Shown: positions 33,105 through 44,839, counted from the stretch's first letter. The stretch: 64,000 nt of DNA from Heliocidaris tuberculata (GCA_025618425.1 CM046842.1:35190188-35254187); one strand, 5' to 3'. Numbers and translations are program-made. Notes: a model not told the origin generated them from the letters alone.

Positions 33105-33990
33105 ACCAACATGTACTACAAGATATATGGTGATAATTTTCCATTTAACATTACATAAAGAAATTCCTGGATTTTCTGGAAAAAATGTGCATAACGGGAA
33201 CGATAAAAAACAGCACTTCGCATAATTTCAAACATAGTTACGTAATCAGTTCCAGCAAATTTCTTTGAAATCTTTTCAAATTTTTGATTAATTACAGCAA
33301 TGTATAGGAACATGTCTCTCTATACTCTTTATCATACGATTCTCATTCTGGTATTGAAACAAGCATTATGATGTTACCTCGATTTTATGTTGTGTGGATT
33401 TATGAATTTTCTTGTATGTTTCAAATTCATAAAAACAAATATCGGAATTTTCTCGAAAGAACATTGATAAAAAAATCATACTTTGGATCATTTTAAGCAG
33501 CTCAAACATATGAATTTTTTTATATTTTGGATGTCTTGCTTTGTACAAGTTTTTTTTTTTTTAAAACAATATTGATCTTAAACACGGAAGTGGAAAAATA
33601 TGTTTCTGCAAAAAACAAACAAAAAAATATTTATATGTGTATCATGATGGGTTGTGGTATGTGAGGGGAAGACAGTATGAGAACACACATTATAAATTCA
33701 GTAATGTAAATGTTTTGTAAGAGAACAGCTAGGCTGGACTACAAGAAAATAAGGTGTGTGATCAATCTATCTTTTCTATTCCAGTTCTTTTTATTTTTTC
33801 TCTCTGACTGACGTTTTGTGGTGTCGATCCAACTTTAACAAGCCCTGTACTCGTCTTCACCATCAGCCTTTCTTTCTCAGTATCCCCCTTCCCCCACTCT
33901 TTTCATTTCTTTCTTTCTTTTTTTTCTTTTTTTTCTTTTTTTTTTTTTTCCTTTTCTCTGTATGGTTAACCTTCTTTTATATTCACTATG
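33105..33990. other. Upstream region of B-box gene copy 1
   Basis: AT-rich with T-runs. No counterpart of the first exon seen upstream of copy 2 could be found here, so copy 1 either uses a more distant or different first exon or has lost it. Confidence 0.4.
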
Positions 33991-34016
33991 TTCTACAGGT
34001 CAATAATCTGATCAGC
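33970..34016 (+). promoter_or_regulatory. 3' splice site and 18-nt leader of B-box copy 1
   Basis: A pyrimidine-rich run ends CTATGTTCTACAG at 33998; GTCAATAATCTGATCAGC then leads to ATG at 34017. Copy 2 has the same 18 bases after TTCTGCAG. Similarity between the two copies begins at this point, as expected of an exon edge. Confidence 0.8.
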
Positions 34017-35831
34017 ATGGCTTCTAAATTTAGCTCTGCAGAAGACATCTGTGAAAGAGACGACTGTGAGGCGATCGCAGATGTGACGTTCTACGTGAAG
34101 GAGAAGAAGAAGCTCTGCAAAGACTGCGCCTCCAAAGAGGGAATCATCGGGAAAGAAAGAAAGGGTGGGCCCAGTCTTTATTGTGAGAAACATGATGAAG
34201 AAATCAAATTGTATTGTAAAACACACTGTATAGCTGTATGTCATATATGCGCATTAATAGATCATCAGCAACCTTGCCTACATCAGAATATAGAGGATGC
34301 GATCATGGAAAATAAAGCGAAACTCAACAGTTTGAAGGAAAAGGCAAAGGATAAATTAAAGTTATGTCGAGCTAATGAATATCAGATTCACCAGTGTAGA
34401 CAAGACACCAACAAACATCTGAAAGTTTTAAAAGATGAGGTGGATTTGGTAATCGATGAGGCGATGACAACAGACAAAGAGAGAGAACAGGCTGATGCTT
34501 CAAAAATCAACCAGGAGATTGATGAGAAGAATAAACAACTCCAAGAGGAGATTCAAAAGATCAATTATTGGATTCGAAAGAACAATGAGGAGAGAGAGAA
34601 TCGACTTGAACTTAACTATACAAATGCAGCGAAAAGGCGAGAATACATGGACAATAAACAGCGCAGTCTCCGCGCTAATATTAAAAACATCGCTGAAGAG
34701 AGCGAGAGAAGTATTGGTGAGTTGGAGAAATCATGGCAAGATCACAGGAAAACAATAGAGAATACAATAGAGACACTTGACACAGTACTCGAAGACGATA
34801 AAAATGTAGTCAAAGACGGGCATCGTGTGAACACATCAGTGGCTCAAGAACTAGACAAGTCACTGGATGAGGGTGGGGTGAAACATATCACTCGTACTGT
34901 ATTAAGTGTGAGGTTTGTGAAGGGTGCTGGGAGGGAGAAGTATAATGGGAGGATTGATGGGTATGATGGGGAGTGGAGGCTCATTGATACAATCGATGTC
35001 AGAGATGAAATCACATTTCCAGCCATTGTAGGAAGCATAGATGAATGCAATGTAATCATCACAGATATGGTATCAGGTAGCTCACATACATACATGTTAG
35101 ATATGAACACTAAGCAATCTCAGAGAGTGATAACCAGTAGTGGTGCATCATGGATTATGTCCTGTGCATCGCTGAATGATGACAAGGTAGTATGCGGTAA
35201 AGTGCGCAAGAGTTTTACAGGAGAAAGTTTGAGTGGATGCATCAGTATGTATGACAGCCAGTGGAAGCTGATCAATGACGTCACAATACCAAGAAACACA
35301 ACGCGTGATTACACACGGATGGACGTTGCTGCTGACCAGGGTGAGTTAATTATCGCTGCTGAGGTGGGTCAGTCTAAGATATACGTCACCAACCCAGCTG
35401 ATGGTAAGATTATGAATACAATAACGTGCAAGGAGGATATAATGATGCATGGTGTGCTGTCATCAGGTCACATCATCGCTCAACCCTCGCCACCAGATCA
35501 CAGAGTGTTCATCATCGACAGAGAGGGTGCTCAAAGGGAAATCCCCTTCAGTGATACAATCCTGAATATCTGCATCGATCCGATGACGGACGACCTCTAC
35601 GTCGTGACATCAGACGATGAGTGCAAGACGCGTGTGATTGATCAGGTGATGAGTGGGTGTGATATGAAGAAGAGAAGAGTCGCATCATTCCCTCTATCAA
35701 CAAGACTGACAAGGAGGAAGGACAGACGGAAACATCTCGTTGTATCTTCCCTGATGATAACGTCATCAGGGAATATGATAGCAAGCGATGTAGACAGCAT
35801 TTTTGTATTCCAAAAGATGTTCAGCATCTAA
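34017..35831 (+). CDS. B-box/coiled-coil/propeller-like protein, TRIM-related, copy 1
   Basis: 604 residues in one coding exon, start MASKFSSAEDICERDD. No RING. Residues 12-90 carry paired Cys/His: C12, C17, C34, C37 (B-box1-like), then C56, H59, C67, H70, C75, C78, H83, H89 (B-box2-like). Residues about 95-285 are Lys/Glu-rich and heptad-like, a coiled coil. From about 295 repeated beta-type blocks (YDGEWRLIDTI, YDSQWKLINDV, IYVTNPADGKIMNTI, LYVVTSDDE) suggest a propeller like those at the C-terminus of TRIM2/3/TRIM32-type proteins. The frame could extend upstream to 33816, but that part is intron. Role in recognition, scaffolding or innate immunity is inferred; without RING it is unlikely to be an E3 by itself. 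Confidence 0.85.
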   Translation: MASKFSSAEDICERDDCEAIADVTFYVKEKKKLCKDCASKEGIIGKERKGGPSLYCEKHDEEIKLYCKTHCIAVCHICALIDHQQPCLHQNIEDAIMENKAKLNSLKEKAKDKLKLCRANEYQIHQCRQDTNKHLKVLKDEVDLVIDEAMTTDKEREQADASKINQEIDEKNKQLQEEIQKINYWIRKNNEERENRLELNYTNAAKRREYMDNKQRSLRANIKNIAEESERSIGELEKSWQDHRKTIENTIETLDTVLEDDKNVVKDGHRVNTSVAQELDKSLDEGGVKHITRTVLSVRFVKGAGREKYNGRIDGYDGEWRLIDTIDVRDEITFPAIVGSIDECNVIITDMVSGSSHTYMLDMNTKQSQRVITSSGASWIMSCASLNDDKVVCGKVRKSFTGESLSGCISMYDSQWKLINDVTIPRNTTRDYTRMDVAADQGELIIAAEVGQSKIYVTNPADGKIMNTITCKEDIMMHGVLSSGHIIAQPSPPDHRVFIIDREGAQREIPFSDTILNICIDPMTDDLYVVTSDDECKTRVIDQVMSGCDMKKRRVASFPLSTRLTRRKDRRKHLVVSSLMITSSGNMIASDVDSIFVFQKMFSI

Positions 35832-36084
35832 ACAAAGTCATATTGGATTTTAAATATGAATATGATGATTTGAAGCCTAACAGAAATCTGACAATGGATG
35901 GTAAAGAATTTCATGAAGCTCAATGATGAAAAGACTAAATACCTTATCATGTTCTGCATTCCTTGCCCTGTTACACATGTAAAATTACATATTTTTTTTT
36001 CTGGGTTTTTTTTTTTTTCTTTCTTTTTTTTTTTTTTTTTTTTTTTGCTGTGTACTGAACCAGCTGACACTGCAGTCAGCAGGA

Positions 36085-37738
36085 TTCATTTTAATGTTTA
36101 TGTAATATCTCTATTGATGACATTTTACATAACAATCATAGGGGTTTACTTTATATGTTCATGTGATCTCTATGCTGATGACATTATAAATCACAATCAG
36201 AGGGTTATATTTTGTATGTTTATGAGATCTCTATATTGATGACATTTTAAATCACAATCAAAGGGTTATATTTTGAATGTCTATGAGATCTCTATATTGA
36301 TGACATTTTAAATCACAATCAGAGGGTTATATTTTGTATGTTTATGAGATCTCTATATTGATGACATTTTAAATCACAATCAAAGGGTTATATTTTGAAT
36401 GTCTATGAGATCTCTATATTGGTGACATTTTAAATCACAATCAGAGGGGTATATTTTGTATGTTTATGAGATCTCTATATTGATGACATTTTAAATCACA
36501 ATCAGAGGGTTATATTTTGTATGTTTATGAGATCTCTATATTGATGACATTTTAAATCACAATCAGAGGGTTATATTTTGTATGTTTATGAGATCTCTAT
36601 ATTGATGACATTTTAAATCACAATCAAAGGGTTATATTTTGAATGTCTATGAGATCTCTATATTGGTGACATTTTAAATCACAATCAGAGGGTTATATTT
36701 TGTATGTTTATGAGATCTCTATATTGATGACATTTTAAATCACAATCAAAGGGGTATATATTCTCATGTTTATGAGATCTCTATATTGATGACATTTTAA
36801 ATCACAATCAAAGGGGTATATTTTGTATGTTTATGAGATCTCTATATTGATGACATTTTAAATCACAATCAAAGGGTTATATTTTGAATGTCTATGAGAT
36901 CTCTATATTGGTGACATTTTAAATCACAATCAGAGGGTTATATTTTGTATGTTTATGAGATCTCTATATTGGTGACATTTTAAATCACAATCAGAGGGGT
37001 ATATTTTGTATGTTTATGAGATCTCTATATTGATGAATTTTAAATCATAATCAAAGAGTTATATTTTGAATGTCTATGAGATCTCTATATTGGTGACATT
37101 TTAAATCACAATCAGAGGGGTATATTTTGTATGTTTATGAGATCTCTATATTGGTGACATTTTAAATCACAGTCGGAGGGGTATATTGTGGATGTTTATG
37201 AGATCTCTATATTGATGAAATTTTAAATCATAATCAGAGGCGTATATTGTGTATATTTATGAGATCTCTATATTGATGATATTTTAAATCACAATCAGGG
37301 GGTATATTTTCGATGTTTATGAGATCTCTATATTGACGACATTTTTAAATCATAATCAGAGGGGTATACTCTGTATGTTCATGTGATCTATATATTGATG
37401 ACATTTTAAATCACAATCAGAGGGGTATATTTTGTATGTTTATGAGATCTCTATATTGGTGACATTTTAAATCACAGTCAGAGGGGTATATTGTGGATGT
37501 TTATGAGATCTCTATATTGATGACATTTTAAATCATAATCAGAGGCGTATATTGTGTATGTTTATGAGATCTCTATATTGGTGATATTTTAAATCACAAT
37601 CAGGGGGTATATTTTCGATGTTTATGAGATCTCTATATTGACGACATTTTAAATCATAATCAGAGGGGTATACTCTGTATGTTCATGTGATCTATATATT
37701 GATGACATTTTAAATCCGAAATCAGAGAGGTATAGTAT
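36085..37738. repeat. 61-bp satellite, about 27 copies
   Basis: The unit contains TATGAGATCTCTATATTGATG, ACATTTTAAATCACAATCA and GAGGGGTATATTTTGTATG. Positions shift exactly one base per 60-base line, giving period 61. Variant marks (GAATGTCTATG) recur at multiples of 61. The block ending 37,430 is repeated about 304 bp later, a five-unit higher-order repeat. It lies about 250 bp after gene copy 1; copy 2 has no equivalent. Confidence 0.95.
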
Positions 37739-38450
37739 TTTTATTTGATAAATCAGTACAAAGTATACCCAACTTTGGTAGATTCTTATTAAAAGGTTAT
37801 AACCTCAATTAGCTTGAAATTTATTTTATAGTAAAGAGAAAGTTACATTCGGTCTTATGATACCTTAATTATAATCGTGCTGCCGAGGATGACTGAGCAG
37901 CATCCTTTTCAAAAAGTATTGTCAAACTCCTCTTTTACCAAGTTTGGGCTGAAGCAATGAATGTGGGTCACAACTAATTATGCATTTGTTATTTCAGTTT
38001 GAAACGATTGCTAAGTTATTTCAATTGTTTTTGTGCATTTGAATAGAAAAGGTGTTAAAAGTCAATTCAAACTCAAGAAAAGATTATTTACAAGCAAAAT
38101 TTATGACATTTTCTTTGCCTTTATGACACAATTTATCTTCATCCGCATCCCTTGTTTAAGGTAAGCCTTTTCTTAAGTCATTCATAATGGACACTTTTAT
38201 TTGGGAAGCTATCTTTTTTCATGAAAGTCTACTATTAATTACTTTCGTAATTCTCAACACATGTATCCTTCCTTGTATTTATTTTTCAGTTTTTAAGGTC
38301 AGTAAACCTTTAAAATTCATGTCTAGTCGAGAAAAACACCTTATGCTCCCTATGCAGGTGAAATGGTACAATTGACAAGATTTTTTTTAATGGAAAAAAT
38401 TAATGCTACAGCAACGAAATAAGATTCGCGGTTTTGTTTTTGTCGAGAGA
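37739..38450. other. Gene-free AT-rich stretch downstream of copy 1
   Basis: No ORF or element recognised. Confidence 0.4.
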
Positions 38451-38454
38451 CTAC

Positions 38455-39015
38455 AATAATGCAAAAGTTCGTGAAATGTAAGATTCTTCGTATCCTTAGG
38501 AGACTCTCCACATTACATATAGGCTATAATAACTTGTAAAGAACTGTATGTGGAGTATTTCTAATAATAAAATGTAGTGATTTTCTCCCATTTTTCTAGG
38601 AGACATGTTCATCTTTAATATGAATCTTTGATTAATAGAACTAAGAAAGCAACACTGCTTTTGTTGCCCCCCCCCCCCACCCGTACCCCCCTTCCGTCTT
38701 TATGTTCTTTTTTTTTAATTATATGAAATGTACAATACCATTAGTATTGTTAAAACAAGTGAATGAAAAAAGGTTACAACAATGCAGTAAAGTTTACCGT
38801 CGTGTTATCTGTCTTTCAGCAATGTAATCAATGTGATTCAGTTCAAAGAATGAATGAAGGTGGGAGAGGGACATGCAGACATAGAGAGAGAGAGAGAGAG
38901 AGACAAAGAGAGAGACAAAGAAAGAAATTGAGGAGTAGGGAGTCAATGTAAAGAGAGTAGTAGTAGAGGTGGAAGTAGTAGAGAGGGAAAGAGATATACC
39001 TCTATCAGTATACCT
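38455..39015. repeat. 3' flank of the duplicated gene unit, copy A
   Basis: ATAACTTGTAAAGAACTGTATG, AATAGAAC...AACACTGCTTTTGTT, TACAACAATGC...GTAGTTTAC-like text and GCAATGTAATCAATGTGATTC match the sequence at 49485-50000, where the order is the same. Includes a GA run near 38884-38930. Confidence 0.75.
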
Positions 39016-39020
39016 CTCTT

Positions 39021-39361
39021 ACCCCGCGTTCAGACTATCCCGGCAAAAGCATAGTGTGTACGCTCGCCTTCTCCGTCTCCCCGTTCCCCCCCCCCCCCCC
39101 CCCCCCTCTCCCGCCAAACATGTTGGGGTTTTGGATGGGAGAGCGACCTTGGATCGTAATCTGATATCTCGCACCCTGTTTTTATCATAAGTGCGCATGC
39201 GCGAAAAGTGGAGACAATAGAACCTAACGCACAGACAGTCGTGATTTGTCCCCCGCTAGCGGGGGATTCTAACATAGTATGGACGCTCGGTCGTAAAAAA
39301 AAAATAAGATCTCTCCCCCTTCCCCCGTAAGGGGGGGGGGGGGGATAGTCTGAACGCGGGG
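39021..39361. mobile_element. GC-rich element with perfect 21-bp inverted ends
   Basis: ACCCCGCGTTCAGACTATCC at 39021 is exactly mirrored by GGATAGTCTGAACGCGGGGT ending 39361. The core contains poly-C, poly-G and CCCCCGCTAGCGGGGG. It sits inside a short TACCTCTATCAGTA tandem. No clear TSD. Its superfamily is undetermined. Confidence 0.8.
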
Positions 39362-39804
39362 TCAGTCTACCTCTATCAGTATACCTCTATCAGTATACTT
39401 CTATCAGTTATACCCTATAGAGGACTCGCTCATTGATACGAACAATACTAGTTAAAACATGGAAAACCACCAATGAGTTATTGAATGGTGGAAAAGAAAT
39501 GAATAAAGTGACTAATTTAGACAAATTAACAATATCGGACCATGGACAAATTAGAATGATAACATCTGATAGTGATGTAGCAAACGAATTTAACTCTCTC
39601 TCTCTTTTTTTTTTTTTTTTTTTTTTTGTAAACATAGTTCCAAGCTGTCCAATGAAATACCAAATGTTCATTCTGACGTTAAAGAATGTTTAGGAGATAA
39701 AACAGAAAAATCACTATTTTTATAACCAGTCGTTGAGAGTGAAGTAAAGTGCCACTTGCATAATTTAGACACCCCCAAAACACGTGGCTATGATAATTTA
39801 CCTA

Positions 39805-40013
39805 CATTCTAAAAACTAAGGTGTTCAATCACCATTTAAAAGGGCCGAGGAGTGACAACTTTTTCAAAATTGTAGATTAACACTTTTAACATGCTGGATA
39901 GAACACTGTAAAGGCTGAATCCAGCAGTTTAAAAGAGTTGATCTACCATTTTGAAAAAGTTGTCACTCCTCGGCCCTTTCAAATGGTGATTTAACGCTGA
40001 AGTTTTTAGAGTG
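39805..40013. mobile_element. MITE, 209 bp, about 60-bp inverted ends, TA target
   Basis: Left CATTCTAAAAACTAAGGTG...TTTAAAAGGGCCGAGGAGTG and right CACTCCTCGGCCCTTTCAAA...GTTTTTAGAGTG are inverted over about 60 bp. TA precedes (39803-39804) and follows (40014-40015). It interrupts LINE coding sequence between NLPT and the next RT block. Tc1/mariner-like by target. Confidence 0.85.
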
Positions 40014-40795
40014 TACAAGATTATTATTGAATGGTATATTTATTGAAAATCTGTATGGCAGCCAGTAAGCTGAATTGTACAAATTTTTAAAAATAAAAGG
40101 AAATGCATTCAAGAAGAACAAACATAGATTACAGCAACATAGTCATGAGAATATATATGCATACAAAATTAATAATAAAGCAAATTGACAAGGGTAAAGA
40201 TGATTGAGACTACAGTTAAGTGATGGTATATTTCACCTCTGCTTATCTCAAGTTCGTCCAAAGAAGAAGAAGGAGTGGATGAAGAAGAAGAAGAAGAAGA
40301 AGAGAAGAAGAAGAAAAATGCTGCACTATACATTTCATGTCCATTAACACATGTTTTTAACCTTTCTACAGAAAAGAGAAAATGTCCAGATACTTTGAAA
40401 GTAGCAAAGGTGACACCTATCAACAAGAAGGGACAAAAAAAAAATCTACTTGGCATTTACAGACCCATTTCGGTTCTACCAGTACTGCGAAAAATCTTTG
40501 AAAATACAATAAATAATCTTGTTTTTTTAAACAAATAATATCTTGTTTCAGCATCAGTAGGGTTTTTGAAAGAAACATAGCACTAAATTGTCTTTGATTA
40601 ATCTTGTAAATACATTATTGTAATACTTAATGCAGGTAGAGTGCCACTTGGTATCTTTATTGACTTTCAAAAGGCTTTTGATAATGTTAACCACAGAATT
40701 CTCCTTTAAAAATGTCACATTATGGAATTCGTGGAATAGCTTCGAAATGGTTTGGAGACTATTTGTATAAACGATCCAAGTTAATACAATACAAT

Positions 40796-41025
40796 GGGTG
40801 AATTCAAGTTCGGTGTTGAAAGCTGGTGTTGTGTTGGGGCAAAAATAGCACCAGCCACAAACATCGAACCTGAAATGAAGCTGGTGCTGGGATTGAATTC
40901 ACTAGGTGTTGAGCTATCAATAATGTGATTGGTATTATTTTATAACCCGAATCGGTGTTGGGGCTAGAATCAGCAGCCCGATTCACGCTCTCAAACCAAA
41001 CACCAAACCGAACTTGAAATAACCC
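40796..41025. mobile_element. Harbinger-like MITE, 230 bp, copy 2, inside an RT gene
   Basis: Ends GGGTGAATTCAAGTTCGG and CCGAACTTGAAATAACCC are inverted. The 3-bp TSD AAT is at 40793-40795 and 41026-41028. Removing the element and one AAT rejoins the LINE reading frame as QYN-DEM, which is independent proof of the insertion point. Same family as 22537-22730. Confidence 0.88.
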
Positions 41026-41199
41026 AATGATGAGATGTCTGTGGAACTAAATATAACATGTGGTGTCCCTCAAGGCTTCGTTCTAGGACCAACACTATTT
41101 TTATTTATATAAATGATTTACCTAACTCCACAAATTTTTTCAATTTCAGATTATTCGGTGACGACTAATAACCTGTTTCATACTTTTAATACTAAACTA

Positions 41200-42566
41200 G
41201 AGGGGCCGTCAAAGGTGGCAGACCCACGCCTTGCGTGCTACAGAGAGCTGCAATACTATACTATGGGGTCAAAACTGAAATCTACATTTGGGTTATTTCA
41301 CGCTCGGTTTGGTGTTTGTGGTTAGTGTTTATTTTGCCGCGAAATCATGATCTAACACCGACTATGAAATGAGAAAAAAATCAGTCGGTGTTAGGTGTTG
41401 ACCTCTGATTTTCTGACGTAGTTCCGGTTGCCGGTGTTTATTTTTGTCAGATGTGTCTGCTGAACCGAGCTCGGCATCCGGTGTTTAATTTCATGTACAA
41501 AATTCCGTTCACTAATACTATACCCTAGGGATTAAGAAATTTTCATTTCACGTTCGGTGTTGGTGCTGGTGTTGCTACTTGTATGTTAGATATGGGAAAT
41601 TTTGGGGATTAGCCGTGAGAATAAAGTCAGTATGCATCATTTGAAGTGTAATTTTTACAGGTGTTATGAGGTAGTATGTTCATATAGGTCTGAAATTAAA
41701 TCTAGGCCAAATTAGTCCAACGTTCGATATAGAGCACACGGAAAGGAACTACTTTGCTTTTTAAAGGGGCGGAAAGAGTGAATAAAAAATCCTACCTACT
41801 TTTTTTTCCAGATAGATTTGATAAATATGATGTTCGATATTCCGTAGTAAAAGACCCAGAGAATCCACATTATTAACTATGATGAGTTCTAAATCAGCAA
41901 TCACAATACAAAAGTAATGAAACTTCACGGCTATCTGAGCCGATGCCCGAAATTTGGCCGTTTGCCATGTACGCGCTGGGGTCCGATCCGGCGTGCAGCT
42001 GCATTAGCTACCGCAGCATTTTCTGCTGCAAGTGAGAACTCGAGAGAAATAAATCATCTAAACTTACTGTCCTGTCAATACTATCCATTTCTGTGAAAGT
42101 TTCTTACAGGTCTCTAGATCAAATAAGGATTTCTTTTAGAATCACCGGACTACTCGGGCAATTTTACGATATTCTAGACTAATAATTCAGTAGTTAAAAA
42201 CAATTTTTTCTTCCGTTGAGAATGGTGCTGACGCCATTACCAGTGTTAAGCTATCGCACCTCGACTTGCTTCGTACCGCTTCGTACTTATACGTGCGAAA
42301 CGGTGATCTTTACATATACTATACTTAGTCAAAACTAGAAGGTCACACAGAATTTGCAGGGATCAACCAATCATCACCAAAATTTAATCGATTCTTTCCT
42401 GTCACTATCCAAACAATCCCTGAAAAATTGGTGCAAATCCGTTCACCCGTTCTCTAGTTATCTTGTACACAAAAAAAAAAAAAAAAAAAACACAAACAAA
42501 CAAACAAACATACGGAACCCTTTACATAACCCTGCCGATTTCATCGGCGTGGGTAATAAAAAGAAA
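41200..42566. mobile_element. Composite insertion in the CR1-like LINE
   Basis: LINE coding stops after NTKLE (about 41200) and resumes as DLEIISENLEK at 42569, so about 1.37 kb was inserted. Near 41290 it has GGGTTATTTCACGCTCGG, a third Harbinger-like end. Its right part has GTTCACCCGTTCTCTAGTTA, an A-run, CAAA repeats and CCGATTTCATCGGCGTGGGT. ACCCACGCC near the left (41219) inverts with GGCGTGGGT at the right. No ORF; likely nested non-autonomous elements. Confidence 0.6.
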
Positions 42567-43689
42567 TGGATTTAGAAATAATAAGTGAAAATTTAGAGAA
42601 GGTTCAAATACAGTCACAATTAACCACAGCAAAAGAGTTACATGGTTATAAAATCAAAAGGTAGAGCAATATATCAGAAAGGCTCTGTGAGAATATCAGG
42701 ATCAGACATTAGTGAGGTCTCTGTTGCACTATTTATAGGCATTCACATCGATTGCCACCTTTCATGGAAAGAACATATTCAGAAAATATACAAGTGCATT
42801 CGAAAGAAAGTAGGCATTCTGTTCAAGTTAAGACTCTTTATTCCAAAGAATATACCTGTGTTATTATATGATAAGACATTTATACAGCCTCATATCTCTT
42901 ATGGAATAGAGGTATGGGGGATTACTTACAAAATTGTATATACATGTATCTTTGTCAAAAAAAAAAAAACAATGGGAGAAATTAATTTATTCCACTTAGA
43001 AAAGACTCAAAACCTCTTTTCAGAATCCTAGGAATATCATATATATTTTTCAACTCCATGAACTTTTTGTATCAGCATTTTATCTGGTAAAAGGTATATT
43101 ACCACACTCTTTAGTAGATTATTGACAAATCATACAGCACAGATAGCAACGAGGGGGAAAGAAAATGGCTTACTCTATTTACCAAAATGTAAGACAAGGC
43201 AAGGATAATTTTCCATTTTGTTTGTTGGGCCAAAACTGTAGAACGGTTTCCCAGATGAAATCAGATTAAAAATTTCAAGGTCAGCCTTTCGTAGACAACT
43301 TTCAAGCTACGTTCAATGTAAATGATGTTGTAAACTCAAAACTTATCATATATATTGATACCTTCTATCACCTACATTTGATTGGTGATCTATATAGCTT
43401 AGGCTTAGGCCTTAAACATTTTTTTATTTGTATCTCCTTTTTTTAAATATATTTTTTCTATTTGTGTTCTTTTACTACTTATAATACATATATCTGTATG
43501 ATTATACATGTATGTGTTATACCTGTAACAACTATTACTTCACTATTATACTTCATGCACATAATAGTGATTGCATTTGTTTAAAGATTTGGTTTTTTTT
43601 CTTTTGTAGAAAATAGTATTCTTATTAATGTTTGAATAAAAAGAAATTGCTTTTGATGTTACATGTAGCTAAAAAAAATAAATAAAAAA

Positions 43690-43886
43690 AAAAAAAACAA
43701 AGAAAAAAAAAACACACATCTGCCTAAAGAATGGAACTAGGCTTGACTAGCACTTATGTTAACCTCTATCTCAAATTAACAACTTCACCTCAGTATTAGT
43801 TCATCTATATCACATTTAGTTGTAGTGTATGTCATGTACATTCGATTTCATGTAGATCTATGACTACATAGCATTTCTGTTCATTC

Positions 43887-43924
<38 letters not shown>

Positions 43925-44740
43925 CAATTTTTTTACTTTTTTATGAATGTGTATTCATGTAAGATTGTTACTTTTTAGTACATTGTATAATTGTTCATAT
44001 CTTACTGTCATTTATATGATGTGTTGTTAATATATTCAATCAAATTCAAGAATTAGCAAATCGGTTTAAATAGAAAGGGAGTGAGAGAGAGTGAGGGAGA
44101 AATGGGAATTAGCAAGTCAGTGAATTCAATTCATTTTGCATAGTGTAGCAGAACCTTCTTACTCTGTAATAAAGGTGCTTTGACCATAATTAAGAAAAAC
44201 TTCAAATTTATTCATTGTTTTCTACCAAACTATTAACAGCATTTCTTATATCATGTACCATGCGTGAAGCAGCTTCAGTGCAGTAACGCAGCAGTAAATC
44301 GGAGAAGCGGTCTTTGTGGTATGGGACAGCTAACATTCTCATTTACAAAATATGATGGTGATGGTTAAAAAGCCAAATTTAGATTAAAATGATGTTAAAG
44401 GTAAGTAACAACCAGCATCCCCCCCCCCCTCCTCCCTTCACGAAAATGTTGTTATTTCCACAGAAAAGTACATGAAAAGAGTCAATTATATTACCAGCAA
44501 TTTTATAACATGATTGAGAATAAATAAAAACTTTGAACGAGAGCATTAATGTTAATTCATGAACTCATATATTATGTTCGATAACAATTGGTATCAACTG
44601 CATGTTCTTTATCAGCAATAAAATCACATGATAAAAAAAATCAATATTTACTTTGAAGTGAAACATTAAACACTTTGAGACTGTAGAATAATAAATTCGT
44701 TTCATGAATACATTTTACATTACTGGAAGGTGGCTTGAAC
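43690..44740. other. Gene-free stretch between LINE remnant and copy 2 promoter
   Basis: Includes a (TA)n run at 43891-43922, GGAATTAGCAAGTCAGTG at about 44106 after a GA patch, and poly-C near 44418. Confidence 0.45.
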
Positions 44741-44747
44741 CTCTCTT

Positions 44748-44839
44748 TATATAGATGTACTTACAGCGCTGTTGCTTGTTTTCTATGTATTTTTGTCTCT
44801 ATTTCCTCAAGATTAGACAACAGAATCTTCTTAAAGGCT
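44748..44839 (+). promoter_or_regulatory. Probable promoter and non-coding first exon of B-box copy 2
   Basis: TATATAG at 44748-44754 is followed by CTTACAGCGCTGTTGCTTG and GACAACAGAATCTTC, ending at a donor-like GGCT|GTGAGTATC (GT at 44840). The same string of features recurs at 50220-50350. The inferred intron runs 44840-45343 to the acceptor TTCTGCAG. Transcript evidence is lacking. Confidence 0.6.

Larger units (their letters stand above)
39425..43690 (+). mobile_element. CR1-like LINE, badly decayed and split by insertions
   Basis: Fragments appear in order: TWKTTNELLNGGKEMNKV (39460), FFVNIVPSCPMKY, SLFL-PVVESEVKCHL and GYDNLPT (to 39800), LKVAKVTPINKKGQKKNLLG and YRPISVLPVLRKIFE (40390-40500), IDFQKAFDN (40660), RSKLIQYN | DEMSVELNITCGVPQG (40780/41030), FGDDTNNLF (41155), DLEIISENLEKVQ (42569) and GIHIDCHLSWKEHIQKIYKC (42745). 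Tail about 43690 is A-rich. Insertions: 39805-40013, a segment about 40016-40330, 40796-41025 and about 41200-42566. It has frameshifts and stops throughout. Confidence 0.8.

Noticed and set aside
32749..33144. Overlapping minus-strand frames rich in Arg/Gly/Val
   Set aside because: They come from the GC-rich inverted-repeat element, which has few stop codons in any frame.
33816..34016. 67-residue N-terminal extension of B-box copy 1
   Set aside because: It crosses a pyrimidine tract and an acceptor AG; copy 2 shows no similar coding extension.
36085..37738. CRISPR-like regular repeat
   Set aside because: Units are contiguous with no unique spacers; it is an ordinary satellite in a eukaryotic genome.
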